This document shows, piece by piece, positions 7,527 through 15,658 of a DNA stretch of 41,535 nucleotides. Below the pieces are notes generated by a model that ran no database searches, was not told the origin of the DNA, and worked only from the letters and a program-made list of their open reading frames with translations. Position 1 is the stretch's first letter, and every line of letters begins with the position of its first letter. Origin of the DNA: CAZRNB01 sp964601355 (GTDB lineage Bacteria > Planctomycetota > Phycisphaerae > Sedimentisphaerales > Anaerobacaceae). The stretch is taken from positions 1 to 41,535 of the forward strand of contig CAZRNB010000008.1 of assembly GCA_964601355.1 (NCBI GenBank), given 5' to 3'. The translations under genes and the position numbers were made by a program.

Positions 7527-8190
7527 GAGATTTTCAAGACAGGCTGATATCGTGCCACGAGAGAGAATCATGGATTGCAAGGCAACAGTAATCGGTGTTG
7601 GCGCTATTGGAAGACAAGTGGCAATACAGCTAACCGCGATAGGCGTACCACATTTGCAACTCATAGATTTTGACAGCGTGGAAATCTCAAACCTGGCGAC
7701 GCAGGGCTATATGCAAAAAGACCTTGAAAGACCAAAGGTTGATGCTACAGCGGAATTTTGCAGACAGATAAATCCTGACTTGAATGTTGAAGTGATATTA
7801 GACCGGTTCAAACGTTCAACACCTGTTGGAAACTGTGTCTTTATTTGTGTGGACTCAATAGTTACACGCAAGCATATCTGGGATGTAGTAAAGGACAATG
7901 TGAATTATTTTTGCGATGGAAGGATGTCAGCAGAGGTATTGAGAATAGTCACTGCTTGTGATGAAAAGAGCAGGCAGTATTATTCCCAGACACTGTTTAC
8001 CGCAGAACAAGCCCATGCAGGTCCCTGTACAGCTAAAACCACAATATATTGTGCCAATATCGCAGCGGGATTTATGCTGGCACAGTTCACCAAGTATCTT
8101 CGACAAATGCCGGTCGATCCTGATATCCAATTAAATCTGTTGGCAAGTGAGTTGACTGTTACACAAACTGTCCAGCCATCTGGAAGCTAA
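7519..8190 (+). CDS. E1-like adenylating enzyme (ThiF fold), minimal
   Basis: The protein has 223 residues, the length of a bare adenylation domain. It shows the N-terminal arginine region (RFSRQADIVPRER), the nucleotide loop GVGAIG at 26-31, Asp50/Asp52 in LIDFDSVEISNL with Asn58, and a GPCTAKTT segment whose Cys170 could carry the thioester. There is no CxxC zinc pair. Such enzymes adenylate the C-terminal carboxylate of ThiS, MoaD or ubiquitin-like proteins. ATG 7519 overlaps the protease stop; GAGG at 7509-7512 is its ribosome-binding site. It is the last gene of the operon, followed by a terminator. The substrate is inferred to be the protein at 5480-5704. Confidence 0.88.
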   Translation: MDERFSRQADIVPRERIMDCKATVIGVGAIGRQVAIQLTAIGVPHLQLIDFDSVEISNLATQGYMQKDLERPKVDATAEFCRQINPDLNVEVILDRFKRSTPVGNCVFICVDSIVTRKHIWDVVKDNVNYFCDGRMSAEVLRIVTACDEKSRQYYSQTLFTAEQAHAGPCTAKTTIYCANIAAGFMLAQFTKYLRQMPVDPDIQLNLLASELTVTQTVQPSGS

Positions 8191-8195
8191 TCTTT

Positions 8196-8231
8196 GGGAG
8201 GGCTCAAGTAAGAGGCCCTCCCTGTTCTTAT
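8196..8231 (+). terminator. Intrinsic terminator ending module A
   Basis: The stem GGGAGGGC/GCCCTCCC, with an inner TC/GA extension and a short loop, is followed by a pyrimidine-rich tract. It lies 6 nt after the E1 stop and closes the ubiquitin-like operon. Confidence 0.75.
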
Positions 8232-8283
8232 TCTCATCCCTTCAAAATAGGCTTTCCATTAGTTATTTCTCAGCACCAATAAG

Positions 8284-8292
8284 CTTAAATAC
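8284..8292 (+). promoter_or_regulatory. Archaeal-type TATA box for the gene at 8316
   Basis: CTTAAATAC is centred about 28 nt before ATG 8316, and there is no Shine-Dalgarno sequence in between. In archaea, TATA boxes sit near -26 and many transcripts are leaderless; this spacing fits that layout. It is the first such signal after the bacterial-style operon. Confidence 0.45.
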
Positions 8293-8315
8293 TATTATCT
8301 CGTTATCATTCTAAA

Positions 8316-8519
8316 ATGACATCACAAGAAAAAGATTTACCAAAGGATGAAAAAGCTCTCCAGACTCTCGAAGAGATCTGTGAGAATACCAGGGCCATTC
8401 GAAGAGTCGTAAATAGGATCTTTGACCATCTACACGAATCTGAAGATAAGGACAACGACTACGACCCAGATACCATCAGATGGGAAGACCTCAATAATAA
8501 CGATGACATGTACTATTGA
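8316..8519 (+). CDS. Small charged hypothetical protein (67 aa)
   Basis: This is a very charged protein with a helical N-terminal half (LQTLEEICENTRAIRRVVNRIFDHLHE) and an Asp/Asn-rich tail ending in DDMYY. No family is recognised. It has no ribosome-binding site and a TATA-like box about 28 nt upstream, so it may be translated from a leaderless transcript. Its last codons overlap the start of the next gene by 17 nt in another frame, which supports both as real. It opens the archaeal-like module. Confidence 0.55.
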   Translation: MTSQEKDLPKDEKALQTLEEICENTRAIRRVVNRIFDHLHESEDKDNDYDPDTIRWEDLNNNDDMYY

Positions 8520-8883
8520 GCGAAAAGCTTATAAACTTGCACGCCCTTATTTTTTGATGGAAGAGCCAGATTTAGAGGCAGGCTTGAAAAGACTGCGAAA
8601 TAGCCTTCATCAGATAAAGGCCTTATTGGCCTGGCGACAGATGAAAGAGACTGAAACATGGCCGCACGAGCCACCGGGATTTAGAATCGCTGACCCCGTA
8701 GAGGCAGACCTCAGAAATGAATACTCGTTTTTTTTAGCAACGGCGCTTCAGATTCAAAGTGTCCTTAATGATAGCTCAGCCGCAATTGCGGAGGCGAAAC
8801 GCCAAAGTATCAAAATTCAAATGGCAGGGATTGAGCAGCAGCTTTACAGTCTCAACCTCAATCAGAAGCCGTGCACCTATTGA
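8503..8883 (+). CDS. Helical hypothetical protein (126 aa)
   Basis: Predicted almost all helical: RPYFLMEEPDLEAGLKRLRNSL, a central FRIADPVEADLRNEY segment and a long C-terminal helix. ATG 8503 is chosen because it starts within the stop region of the preceding gene; the longer frame upstream would be low-complexity Thr-rich sequence caused by overlap. It is followed within 30 nt by a gene with a good ribosome-binding site. The family is unknown, and it may be a partner of its neighbours in replication or partition. Confidence 0.55.
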   Translation: MTCTIERKAYKLARPYFLMEEPDLEAGLKRLRNSLHQIKALLAWRQMKETETWPHEPPGFRIADPVEADLRNEYSFFLATALQIQSVLNDSSAAIAEAKRQSIKIQMAGIEQQLYSLNLNQKPCTY

Positions 8884-8911
8884 AAAATAAATACGCCGGA
8901 GGCGTATAAAG

Positions 8912-9553
8912 ATGGGATTTTTCGATCTATTCAGGAAAAGAAGGAAAATACAAATAAGAAAAAGACAGAATAAAGGTTCGCATCTGGTAACAAAAAGGAT
9001 GATTGAAAAAACAGGTGTTGATATTCAAGGCATACAAAACCAGATGGGAATTATAAATATAGCATTGAAAAAACACGATGATGAGCTTTCGCAGCATATA
9101 AAGATATTGGATGAACATACCAAGAGAATTGAGACCCTTGAGCAGCTAATCGTCAAACCGCCTGTTCAGCCGCCCATCATCGATTTACCTACTGCCAATC
9201 GACCAGATGAAACCATTCATTTGCCTATACAACCACAGAAGCAATCTCCTCTGCAATGTCAAAAATTCAATATCTCACGTTTCTCAGAGCAGGAAAAAAG
9301 GATTCTGGCATTGTTCTTTGAGAATAAGGATATGGCCCTTTCCTATGCTGATATAGGCAGATATCTTGGTAAATCACCCAACACAATAAAAAACCAACTA
9401 CGGCAGATAAACATAAAGGCAGACCTTTTCGATTACACGATAGGCAATGAAAGCAGGAAGAGATTTAAGCTAAAAGATGGCCTTAGAATTGAAAAATATC
9501 TCAATATAAATCGACCATCCGACCAGCCAGCTGTAAAGGAACGATTAAGTTAA
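8912..9553 (+). CDS. Coiled-coil protein with C-terminal helix-turn-helix
   Basis: The protein has 213 residues. It has a basic N-terminus (RKRRKIQIRKRQNKG), a heptad-like coiled coil at about 35-80, a Pro/Gln-rich linker, and from about residue 120 a DNA-binding region, FSEQEKRILALFFENK followed by YADIGRYLGKSPNTIKNQLRQI, like the helix-turn-helix of LuxR/sigma-4 proteins. It probably binds DNA as an oligomer. GGAGGCG precedes ATG 8912. It lies just ahead of a repeat-bearing gap and the Orc1/Cdc6 gene, so a role in replication control or segregation is plausible but inferred. Confidence 0.65.
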   Translation: MGFFDLFRKRRKIQIRKRQNKGSHLVTKRMIEKTGVDIQGIQNQMGIINIALKKHDDELSQHIKILDEHTKRIETLEQLIVKPPVQPPIIDLPTANRPDETIHLPIQPQKQSPLQCQKFNISRFSEQEKRILALFFENKDMALSYADIGRYLGKSPNTIKNQLRQINIKADLFDYTIGNESRKRFKLKDGLRIEKYLNINRPSDQPAVKERLS

Positions 9554-9808
9554 ACGTATTATCGACCGGTTACGTACAAATAATCGAGTAACCGCTTAAT
9601 CCACCCACCAAAACAACTGTTCTTGTTGACCTAAAACCAAGAATTTGATGGTGTCCTTACTTTAATCTGTCTTGTCGCTTGCCAAGTATATACCCACGTA
9701 CTTCTGACACTTTATACGTCCGCGATGTTTTATGCGTAAGGTCATCGACCACCGTTACATTTATAAATCCCCGAGAGTTTATACGTCCGGTGAGGTGAAT
9801 GCGCCAAA
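9554..9808. other. Non-coding region with repeats, candidate replication origin
   Basis: This 255-bp gap precedes the Orc1/Cdc6-like gene. TTTATACGTCCG occurs at 9711-9722 and again at 9778-9789, with a degenerate TTTATGCGT at 9729-9737. CGGTTAC and GTAACCG form an inverted pair near 9572-9596. Archaeal origins commonly lie beside orc1/cdc6 and contain repeated initiator sites, so this is a candidate. The repeats do not match the origin recognition box consensus I know. They may instead be operators of the gene. Confidence 0.4.
9760..9768 (+). promoter_or_regulatory. Archaeal-type TATA box of the Orc1/Cdc6 gene
   Basis: TTTATAAAT is a near-consensus archaeal TATA box. A start about 26 nt downstream would fall near 9790, just before the ribosome-binding site GAGGTGA (9792-9798), which is 10 nt from ATG 9809. 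The second TTTATACGTCCG repeat (9778-9789) lies between box and start, where a bound initiator would repress the gene. Confidence 0.5.
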
Positions 9809-10897
9809 ATGGATATTGAGCAATATCTCTCGGAAAGACAAAAGCATTTAGATAAAAGTAAAGGTAAGATTCGCGATTTCGGGGTATTCGATTTTAACTA
9901 CATCCCGGAAAAGCCTCTGATGCGTGAGGAAGTAAAACCTGTCATTGATTCACTGCTTCGTTATCAGCAAACCGGCATTGCTAATAATGTACTTATTTTA
10001 GGCTCTCGCGGCTGTGGAAAAAGCGTCCTTGCCAAATATTTTATGAAAGTCCTATCGCAACAAAATAAGCTCTACTTTGCTTATGCAAACTGCCGCCAGC
10101 AGAATACGAGCTTCAAGATCCTTGCTTCTTTACTTGGAGTCAGGCCCCGAGGCTGCAGCCTTGATGAACTATGGCAGAGATTCACAGATAGCATCAAAGG
10201 CAAGACTGTGTTTATCCTGGATGAGGTTGACATGATGAGTGAAAAGGATAAGCACAAGGATATCCTGTATCTCATAAGCCGCTCACCGAATAACTACATG
10301 GCAATCCTGCTCAGTAATAATCCCAAGTTTTTGACCTTGCTTGATGAGAGCATAAAAAGCACACTTCAGCCGGAGATAGTTCACTTCAGGAATTACAGTG
10401 CCGCCGAAATCGAAAAGATACTGACAGACAGGGCTAAAATTGGGCTGAGGTTCCTACCCAGGCGGATTATCAGTGAGATCGCAGCCATGACTGTCAAGAA
10501 TACCAATTCTGATGTGCGTGTAGCGATAAAGACCTTATATCTCTGGGCATTTGAGCCGGGCGTACCGCTTAAGGAAAATTTCGAGAAGGCCAGGCGGGAT
10601 ATTATGTTTGATGTGGTTAAGGACCTCAACGATAAAAATCTTCTCATATTGAAAGCTGCTCTTTCCTGTCAGGACAGCTTTGTTAGAAATGTATATGAAA
10701 TCTATAAGAGAATAAGCATCCAGTATAACGAAGAGCCTTTTTCATTCGTACATTTTTACTCCAGCTTGTCCTACCTGCAAAGTCTGGGGTTGATTTTACT
10801 AATTTCCACCAAGGTAAACAGAACCTACACGAACAGGATTCAGCTTACATTTGATCCAAGTATTCTTGCTACGGTCTGGCAGACGAGGTTTGAGTAA
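9809..10897 (+). CDS. Orc1/Cdc6-type AAA+ replication initiator
   Basis: The protein has 362 residues. It has the archaeal Orc1/Cdc6 layout: N-terminal segment with PLMREEVKPVIDSLL, Walker A GSRGCGKS at 65-72, Walker B VFILDEVD with Asp138/Glu139, a sensor-1 ILLSNNP, RNYSAAEIEKILTDRA and DVRVAIKTL typical of the lid, and a C-terminal winged helix from about 270. In archaea these proteins bind origins and load MCM. Such a protein in a bacterial chromosome points to an element of archaeal descent. The family also resembles TniB/ExeA-like ATPases, but the lid and winged-helix pattern favours Orc1/Cdc6. No MCM or polymerase gene is seen nearby. The repeat-bearing upstream region supports initiator function. 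Confidence 0.8.
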   Translation: MDIEQYLSERQKHLDKSKGKIRDFGVFDFNYIPEKPLMREEVKPVIDSLLRYQQTGIANNVLILGSRGCGKSVLAKYFMKVLSQQNKLYFAYANCRQQNTSFKILASLLGVRPRGCSLDELWQRFTDSIKGKTVFILDEVDMMSEKDKHKDILYLISRSPNNYMAILLSNNPKFLTLLDESIKSTLQPEIVHFRNYSAAEIEKILTDRAKIGLRFLPRRIISEIAAMTVKNTNSDVRVAIKTLYLWAFEPGVPLKENFEKARRDIMFDVVKDLNDKNLLILKAALSCQDSFVRNVYEIYKRISIQYNEEPFSFVHFYSSLSYLQSLGLILLISTKVNRTYTNRIQLTFDPSILATVWQTRFE

Positions 10898-10941
10898 AGT
10901 TCCTTAGCCGCGTCTTCAATACAGACCTTCAAGAACCGAAA

Positions 10942-10950
10942 GGCTTATAA
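10942..10950 (+). promoter_or_regulatory. Possible archaeal TATA box before the 10997 gene
   Basis: A GCTTATAAAC sequence lies in the 99-nt gap after the Orc1/Cdc6 gene. A start 26 nt downstream would give a leader of about 25 nt without a visible ribosome-binding site. A second weaker candidate, CTTTAAAGT, is close to the ATG. The choice is uncertain. Confidence 0.35.
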
Positions 10951-10996
10951 ACCCTTAATTCCATAGATTACTACTTTAAAGTTACAAAACAATCAA

Positions 10997-11560
10997 ATGA
11001 TATACAACAATATCGCCCAGCTACAAGAACTGTATTTCCATAATAGTCGGTACTCTGTCGACAAACCAGCAAACTCCTCATACGATTCCCTGCTTCAATG
11101 GCCACGGAACGGCTACTTCGAAAGATTAATACCTAATGCTGCCCTTCTTAGAGAAGCTCTCACCTCTTATCCCAGCCGAGAGACTTCCACTGTTGCTGAA
11201 CAAATCTTTGGCAACCAGCTTCATCAGCAGAAAATAAGTTTGAAACACCTGGCAAGCGTTCTTAATGAAAGATCTACGCTCAATTACAGACACCTCAAAG
11301 ATATCGATAGACGCATGATGCAATGTCATGAAAGACTATCAATCATAAAGATGCACTCTCCCATAGATGGAGGACGAAGCCAGCAAAACCTTGAAAAGTT
11401 AATTATCGAGCTTGAAAAACAACGACACGATGAAGAAACAGGCTTCTGGAAAGATACCATCGATATAAAACAAAAGCTTCTTGAAACCGCATCAGCATAT
11501 AGCGCAGCAAGGCAAAGGAAAGACATCTTCTACGGCCTGGAGGAACAACAAAATGTCTGA
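10997..11560 (+). CDS. Helical hypothetical protein upstream of HerA-type ATPase
   Basis: The protein has 187 residues and no known family. After about 60 residues it is predicted helical, with HLKDIDRRMMQCHERLSI and QNLEKLIIELEKQRHDEE suggesting a coiled coil. There is no ribosome-binding site before ATG 10997. Its stop overlaps the start of the ATPase gene (ATGTCTGA), so the two proteins are probably made together and may interact. A structural or adaptor role for the ATPase is a guess. Confidence 0.6.
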   Translation: MIYNNIAQLQELYFHNSRYSVDKPANSSYDSLLQWPRNGYFERLIPNAALLREALTSYPSRETSTVAEQIFGNQLHQQKISLKHLASVLNERSTLNYRHLKDIDRRMMQCHERLSIIKMHSPIDGGRSQQNLEKLIIELEKQRHDEETGFWKDTIDIKQKLLETASAYSAARQRKDIFYGLEEQQNV

Positions 11561-13223
11561 TATATCAACCGGCAACATAGAGCATGTTAGAATCCTTTGT
11601 CAAAGACTAAGGCCTATCCTCGGTAATAGATTGAATCAGATCTTTGAGGGTTACTGCGCTGAAGATTCAGAAGGTAAGAAACAGGTAGAAAGCTACCTTG
11701 AGCTATTATCTGCAAAATATTTGCCTGTAACACTTGATAATAGTCAGACCGGCCTTATCCCGCCATCCAAAGGGCAGGCTTACGGCAATTATACCATTGG
11801 CTCTGTAGTATATGGAGGCAGATGTCTTTATGACTTTGGCCTTCAAGAATACGAATGGATTCAACATGTAGGGGTATTCGGCAGAAGCGGCGCAGGAAAG
11901 ACAAATATCGGATTTATCATCCTGAAACAACTTATGAAAAAGGGTAAGCCTGTTCTTATCTTCGACTGGAAGAGAAATTACAGAGACACAATTGCCTTAC
12001 TTGAATTCAAAGATATTGAGGTTTATACGATAGGCAGGAATATTGCTCCCTTTACCTTCAACCCACTTATACCGCCAGAAGGAACAAATCCAAAAACATG
12101 GCTTAAAAAGCTTATAGAGGTTATTGCCCATGCCTATCTTCTTGGTAATGGTGTTATGTATTTATTACAGCAGACCCTGGATTCAGTCTATCAAGAAGCA
12201 GGAGTTTATTCAGGCAAAGTAGAAAAATGGCCCACATTTAGAGATGTTCTGGAAAAAGCCCGAAATCGTGATGCAAGAGGAAGAGAAGCAGGCTGGCTGT
12301 CTTCTACACTTAGGGCTCTTGCCTCTTTGTGCTTTGGTGATATGGATACCCTCGTAAATACAGGAGAAAATCAAAATCTGGAGCATATACTTTTAAAGAC
12401 GGTCATTCTTGAGCTTGATGCCTTAACCCAGCAGGACAAAATCTTTTTCATTGAAGCACTTCTTCTCTGGATTCACCATCGGCGTATGATAGAAAAACAG
12501 CGTGAAACCTTTAAACATGCCATTCTTATCGAAGAGGCCCATCATATATTCTCTGGCGAACGGCGAAGTCTTGTGGGTGGTCAGTCGGTTATGGAGATTA
12601 CCTTTCGTGAGATAAGGGAATTTGGTGAGGGTCTTATTATTCTTGACCAGCATCCATCTCAAATAAGTTTGCCTGCATTGGGAAATACCTACTGCACGAT
12701 TTGCATGAACTTAAAGCATAAAACAGATATCAATGCCATGGCTCAATGCCTGTTACTTGATCAGGAAAAAGACCTCTTAGGTACTCTTAAGGTTGGTCAG
12801 GCAGTTGTTAAGCTTCAGGGCAGGATTGCAAGGTCGTTTATGATTGAAGTGCCGGAATTTCTTATCGAGAAAGGACGTATTTCAGATGCCGATGTCCGAG
12901 AGCATATGCAGGATGTAGCTCCGGCGATAGTTGATGCCAAACCTGTTACTGCGAATCTACCGTTCTATTCCCATCTTGCAATGCCCAATGCCGAGGAAAT
13001 CGCATTCTTGAGAGATGTTCAGGAAAATCCTGATAGTGGCGTGGCTGCAAGATATAAGAGGCTTGGTCTATCGGTAAGGCAAGGCCAAAGGCTGAAGGCA
13101 GAATTGCTTAGCGATGGTATGATTGAAGAATATCAGGGAACTACAAAAAGCGGAAGGTTAACGACCATCCGGATAACAGAAAAAGGCAACCAATCTCTAT
13201 CAGCGACACAGGCAAATGAATGA
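11553..13223 (+). CDS. HerA/FtsK-like DNA-translocating ATPase with winged helix
   Basis: The protein has 556 residues. A HerA-family (DUF87-like) ATPase core spans about 90-420: Walker A GRSGAGKT at 110-117, LIFDWKRNYRD soon after, FTFNPLIPPEG, Walker B AILIEEAHHIF with Glu327/Glu328, and LIILDQHPSQIS near the sensor. The C-terminal 80 residues form a MarR-like winged helix (LGLSVRQGQRLKAELLSDGMIEE). HerA proteins form hexamers that move DNA, in archaea usually with the NurA nuclease in end resection, and related proteins serve plasmids, viruses and defence. GGAGG precedes ATG 11553. No NurA gene is adjacent; a nuclease-like gene lies 0.4 kb downstream in the opposite direction. Confidence 0.85.
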   Translation: MSDISTGNIEHVRILCQRLRPILGNRLNQIFEGYCAEDSEGKKQVESYLELLSAKYLPVTLDNSQTGLIPPSKGQAYGNYTIGSVVYGGRCLYDFGLQEYEWIQHVGVFGRSGAGKTNIGFIILKQLMKKGKPVLIFDWKRNYRDTIALLEFKDIEVYTIGRNIAPFTFNPLIPPEGTNPKTWLKKLIEVIAHAYLLGNGVMYLLQQTLDSVYQEAGVYSGKVEKWPTFRDVLEKARNRDARGREAGWLSSTLRALASLCFGDMDTLVNTGENQNLEHILLKTVILELDALTQQDKIFFIEALLLWIHHRRMIEKQRETFKHAILIEEAHHIFSGERRSLVGGQSVMEITFREIREFGEGLIILDQHPSQISLPALGNTYCTICMNLKHKTDINAMAQCLLLDQEKDLLGTLKVGQAVVKLQGRIARSFMIEVPEFLIEKGRISDADVREHMQDVAPAIVDAKPVTANLPFYSHLAMPNAEEIAFLRDVQENPDSGVAARYKRLGLSVRQGQRLKAELLSDGMIEEYQGTTKSGRLTTIRITEKGNQSLSATQANE

Positions 13224-13632
13224 ACCATATATATTCGCTATCCCAAAATCTCTGAATACCAAAAAGTGATAATTGCTGCTATACATGCACCTATTCCAAA
13301 ATTTAAATGTTTTGTGGACAAGTTATACCCTGTTGTCGCTTACAATCCCAGGTCCACGCAAGTACAGACAGAGTGCAGTTTACGCGTCAAAGCGATCGGT
13401 ATTGGCTATTGTATTGTTTATTGTATTTGGTGTAACGTACCGCTGGCTAACTCAATCGTTCTCGCCATGCTCCGGCTACTCATCACAAGGCTGCTTTTTA
13501 AGCTTTTCCCACCACTTTGAAATGGTAACGCAAAATTGAACATCCATTATCATATAATCAAGTCCCACGCATTAACTGCACATAGTATTTAAAGAACACA
13601 AAAGTCGAATATCTTGTAGAACAGCGCCCGAT
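13224..13632. other. 409-bp gap with at most a small membrane ORF
   Basis: Two overlapping frames are open on the + strand here. One (ending at 13539) contains a hydrophobic run, VLAIVLFIVFGVTY, that could be a transmembrane helix, but neither frame has a ribosome-binding site and both use doubtful starts. The sequence lies between the converging ATPase and nuclease genes. I see no clear RNA or terminator in it. Confidence 0.35.
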
Positions 13633-14040
13633 CTATTTGCTGCTAACATGACGGTAGCGATGGTGGAACTTATCCAGCCTGTCTTTAAGAATATCCTCAA
13701 TCCGGTACATAATCCTAAACGGCCAATCGCCCCTAAAAGAATCCCTCGTAAGAAACAATCCTTTAATACCTGCCTGCTCATAGAGATGAATTTTATGCCT
13801 TTTCTGCTCATCATAACCGGCATCGCCATTTACACCGAAGTACTCGATGATCACCCCATACCCGGGCAAAGTGAAATCCGGATATAAAAGCCTGACCTTT
13901 TCACGGTCAATCACTGCAACCGGATACTCATATTTGTAATCGATTCTGTTTCGATCTAAGAGCCTCGCTATCTGCTCCTCGCCCCAACTTCTATAAGGTG
14001 AATTGATACCTCCGCTCACATTGTTTGCAGGTGGCTTCAT
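13633..14040 (-). CDS. PD-(D/E)XK/VSR-like endonuclease domain protein
   Basis: The protein has 135 residues. A Glu in SWGEEQIARLLDRNRIDYKYEYP, the motif YPDFTLP and then VIIEYFGVNGD are the order seen in restriction-endonuclease-like folds of the VSR/DUF559 type, where E, D and ExK bind metal. Here ExF replaces the common ExK, so the catalytic lysine may come from elsewhere or be lost. ATG 14040 is chosen because a TATA-like CTTTTTAAT on the opposite strand (14061-14069) is 26 nt upstream, fitting a leaderless archaeal start; longer starts at 14049 and 14058 are possible. It could partner the HerA-type ATPase it converges on. Confidence 0.65.
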   Translation of the reverse strand: MKPPANNVSGGINSPYRSWGEEQIARLLDRNRIDYKYEYPVAVIDREKVRLLYPDFTLPGYGVIIEYFGVNGDAGYDEQKRHKIHLYEQAGIKGLFLTRDSFRGDWPFRIMYRIEDILKDRLDKFHHRYRHVSSK

Positions 14041-14309
14041 CAACAACATAAGCTTCAAAGCTTTTTAATTCTTTCGCTTCATCATCCATAGTATCAAGCT
14101 TATATAGAAAAACCTGATTCAAGAAGCTATAATTGTCGCTATTCCACTCCAGAATGTTAACTTCGGTAACTTACAAGGCTAAATTGTTTCTATTAAATAA
14201 CTTATCGCTCAAACTATTGTTCCGTTTCCTGGGGCTTTAATTATGATTCCACCGGAACAGCAGCAAAAATTAACGAAACGTTAAAATAGATAAAAAACTA
14301 AGAAGGCCG

Positions 14310-14368
14310 AAGGCCGCCGCAAAAATTAAAAAAAATACACCGCAACGAGATATTATCTCGGCGGCCTT
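14310..14368. repeat. Inverted repeat with nested alternative hairpin
   Basis: AAGGCCGCCG (14310-14319) pairs with CGGCGGCCTT (14359-14368) around an A-rich 39-nt loop. A second stem, CGAGATA/TATCTCG (14346-14360), shares its last two bases with the outer stem, so the two cannot form fully at once. A TTTT follows the outer arm, so it also resembles a + strand terminator. Confidence 0.6.
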
Positions 14369-14755
14369 TTCACCCTCAAACAGAATTAGTCTTCAGACTG
14401 ATATGCATGTCTTCTATCAGTCTCACTAATATTGCAAAGTCTTATCTTGTACAGACTTCATACCCTTATCAAAACCAAACTTTCATGACCTACAGACAAA
14501 TCCTCCGAAAAATACTAAAAATCACAAACCAAACTCAGGCCACCAACTTTCTGATGCCTACTGGCATACACAATCAGCAAGTGATAGCCACGCGCGCCTT
14601 GTCGCGCAAACTCCCCGCTGCCTGCAAACATGCCCAAATACACGAAGCGAGTTGAGCCCAAAGATCTACACAGAATGATTGCTGTGCTAACTAAAGTAAG
14701 CACCGCATTTGCACTCCTGACTCGCTTATCACCCAAGTTGCCTCAGCCCCGATTA

Positions 14756-14814
14756 ATACACCGACCGCCCAATATTACGCCGCAAGAATATATTTATTAA
14801 GGCGGTCGGTGTAT
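14756..14814. repeat. Perfect 14-bp inverted repeat
   Basis: ATACACCGACCGCC and GGCGGTCGGTGTAT are perfect complements separated by 31 nt. The loop itself contains AATATT and AATATATT segments that can pair. It lies in non-coding sequence, away from any gene end, so it is not an obvious terminator. Confidence 0.65.
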
Positions 14815-15166
14815 ATCTCGCGAAGAAAAAAAGCCCGTGCCCGAAGGGCAAAAGGCTTAAAAGGTTAGCTGAGCTTCTCTACATCACCCGGCGAAGCGCC
14901 TTTTATGCGTTTTAGGTTTTTCTGAGCGGCAAATTTTCCCCACTGCACAGCATACAATCCGAAACAATCAAAAGATTTTTTTCGACTTCTTTGATAACCT
15001 ATTTTTTGAAAAGTTGTTAGCTAAATAAAGAATATTTCTTCTTTGCGTCAATTTCAGCAAATACTTTCAATATCAAGTTAAGTTCCACTTGCCCCAGCAC
15101 AGTCAAAAACGCAGCAGCAAGATCAAAAAAGAAATTGCAAGCTGTAAAAAACCACCTATGCTCTCA

Positions 15167-15658
15167 TTATCTAACACAAAGCCTTCTCCTAAGTATGCTC
15201 AGGTTCGTCACATCTTCAGCGTTATACGCCAACAACATCTTCAAAGAATCCTGATTGTTATTATTTATATAATCCCACCAAAGCTGCGCTGCGACATAGC
15301 CATCCACATTTTTCAGCTTTCTATTTATCCCTAATTTCCTCTCAACTACCTTCAGCCCGCCTTTCAAATCGCACCGCCAGCAGTCATACATCAAATCCCT
15401 GTGCTTGAAACACTGACTCAATTCCACGCCGAGCTGTGATTCAATAAATGGCAGATCGAAGCGACTCCCATTATACGTGTAAATCTCATCTGCTTCTTCA
15501 AGGCTCTTAAGTAACTTGCCCTCATATAATTCATCTTCAATGAGCTGTATAACCTCAATTTTCCTGCCTATTTCCAGGCCTATACCCACTACTGTCAGCT
15601 CACACCCGTAACAGCTTAAACCAGTAGTCTCTATATCAAGATATGCCCGACATTTCAT
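15167..15658 (-). CDS. DEDD-type 3'-5' exonuclease (RNase H-like fold)
   Basis: The protein has 163 residues. The motifs of a DEDDy exonuclease are in order: LDIETTG (Asp and Glu) near the N-terminus, YNGSRFDLPF in the middle, and YNAEDVTNL near the C-terminus (Tyr and Asp). This matches the stand-alone 'RNase H-like' exonuclease family (PF13482 type). It would degrade nucleic acid from the 3' end with two metal ions. The ATG overlaps the stop of the phospholipase D-like gene (ATGA), so the two form an operon. A paired role in nucleic acid processing or repair is inferred. Confidence 0.8.
   Translation of the reverse strand: MKCRAYLDIETTGLSCYGCELTVVGIGLEIGRKIEVIQLIEDELYEGKLLKSLEEADEIYTYNGSRFDLPFIESQLGVELSQCFKHRDLMYDCWRCDLKGGLKVVERKLGINRKLKNVDGYVAAQLWWDYINNNNQDSLKMLLAYNAEDVTNLSILRRRLCVR

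Larger units (their letters stand above)
14059..15166. other. 1.1-kb non-coding region with strong inverted repeats
   Basis: No convincing gene is present on either strand: open frames are short, low in complexity and lack ribosome-binding sites. It contains two strong hairpins (14310-14368 and 14756-14814, listed separately), a smaller GCCC-rich stem near 14833-14850, and a 13-codon frame at 14242. Its position between the nuclease and exonuclease genes, its AT-rich stretches and its dyads would suit a replication origin, an RNA gene, or decayed sequence. I cannot decide which. Confidence 0.5.

Noticed and set aside
5480..8190. PRTRC-type plasmid system (which also has a ThiF and a small protein)
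   Set aside because: The E2-like and RING-like features and the beta-grasp tail do not fit the PRTRC set, and none of its other proteins was recognised here.
13266..13539. Two overlapping small frames with a possible membrane helix
   Set aside because: No ribosome-binding site, doubtful starts and no family; kept only as a remark in the gap entry.
14407..14736. Opposed 70-80 codon frames in the gene-free region
   Set aside because: Both are low in complexity, lack start signals and overlap each other; chance frames are more likely.
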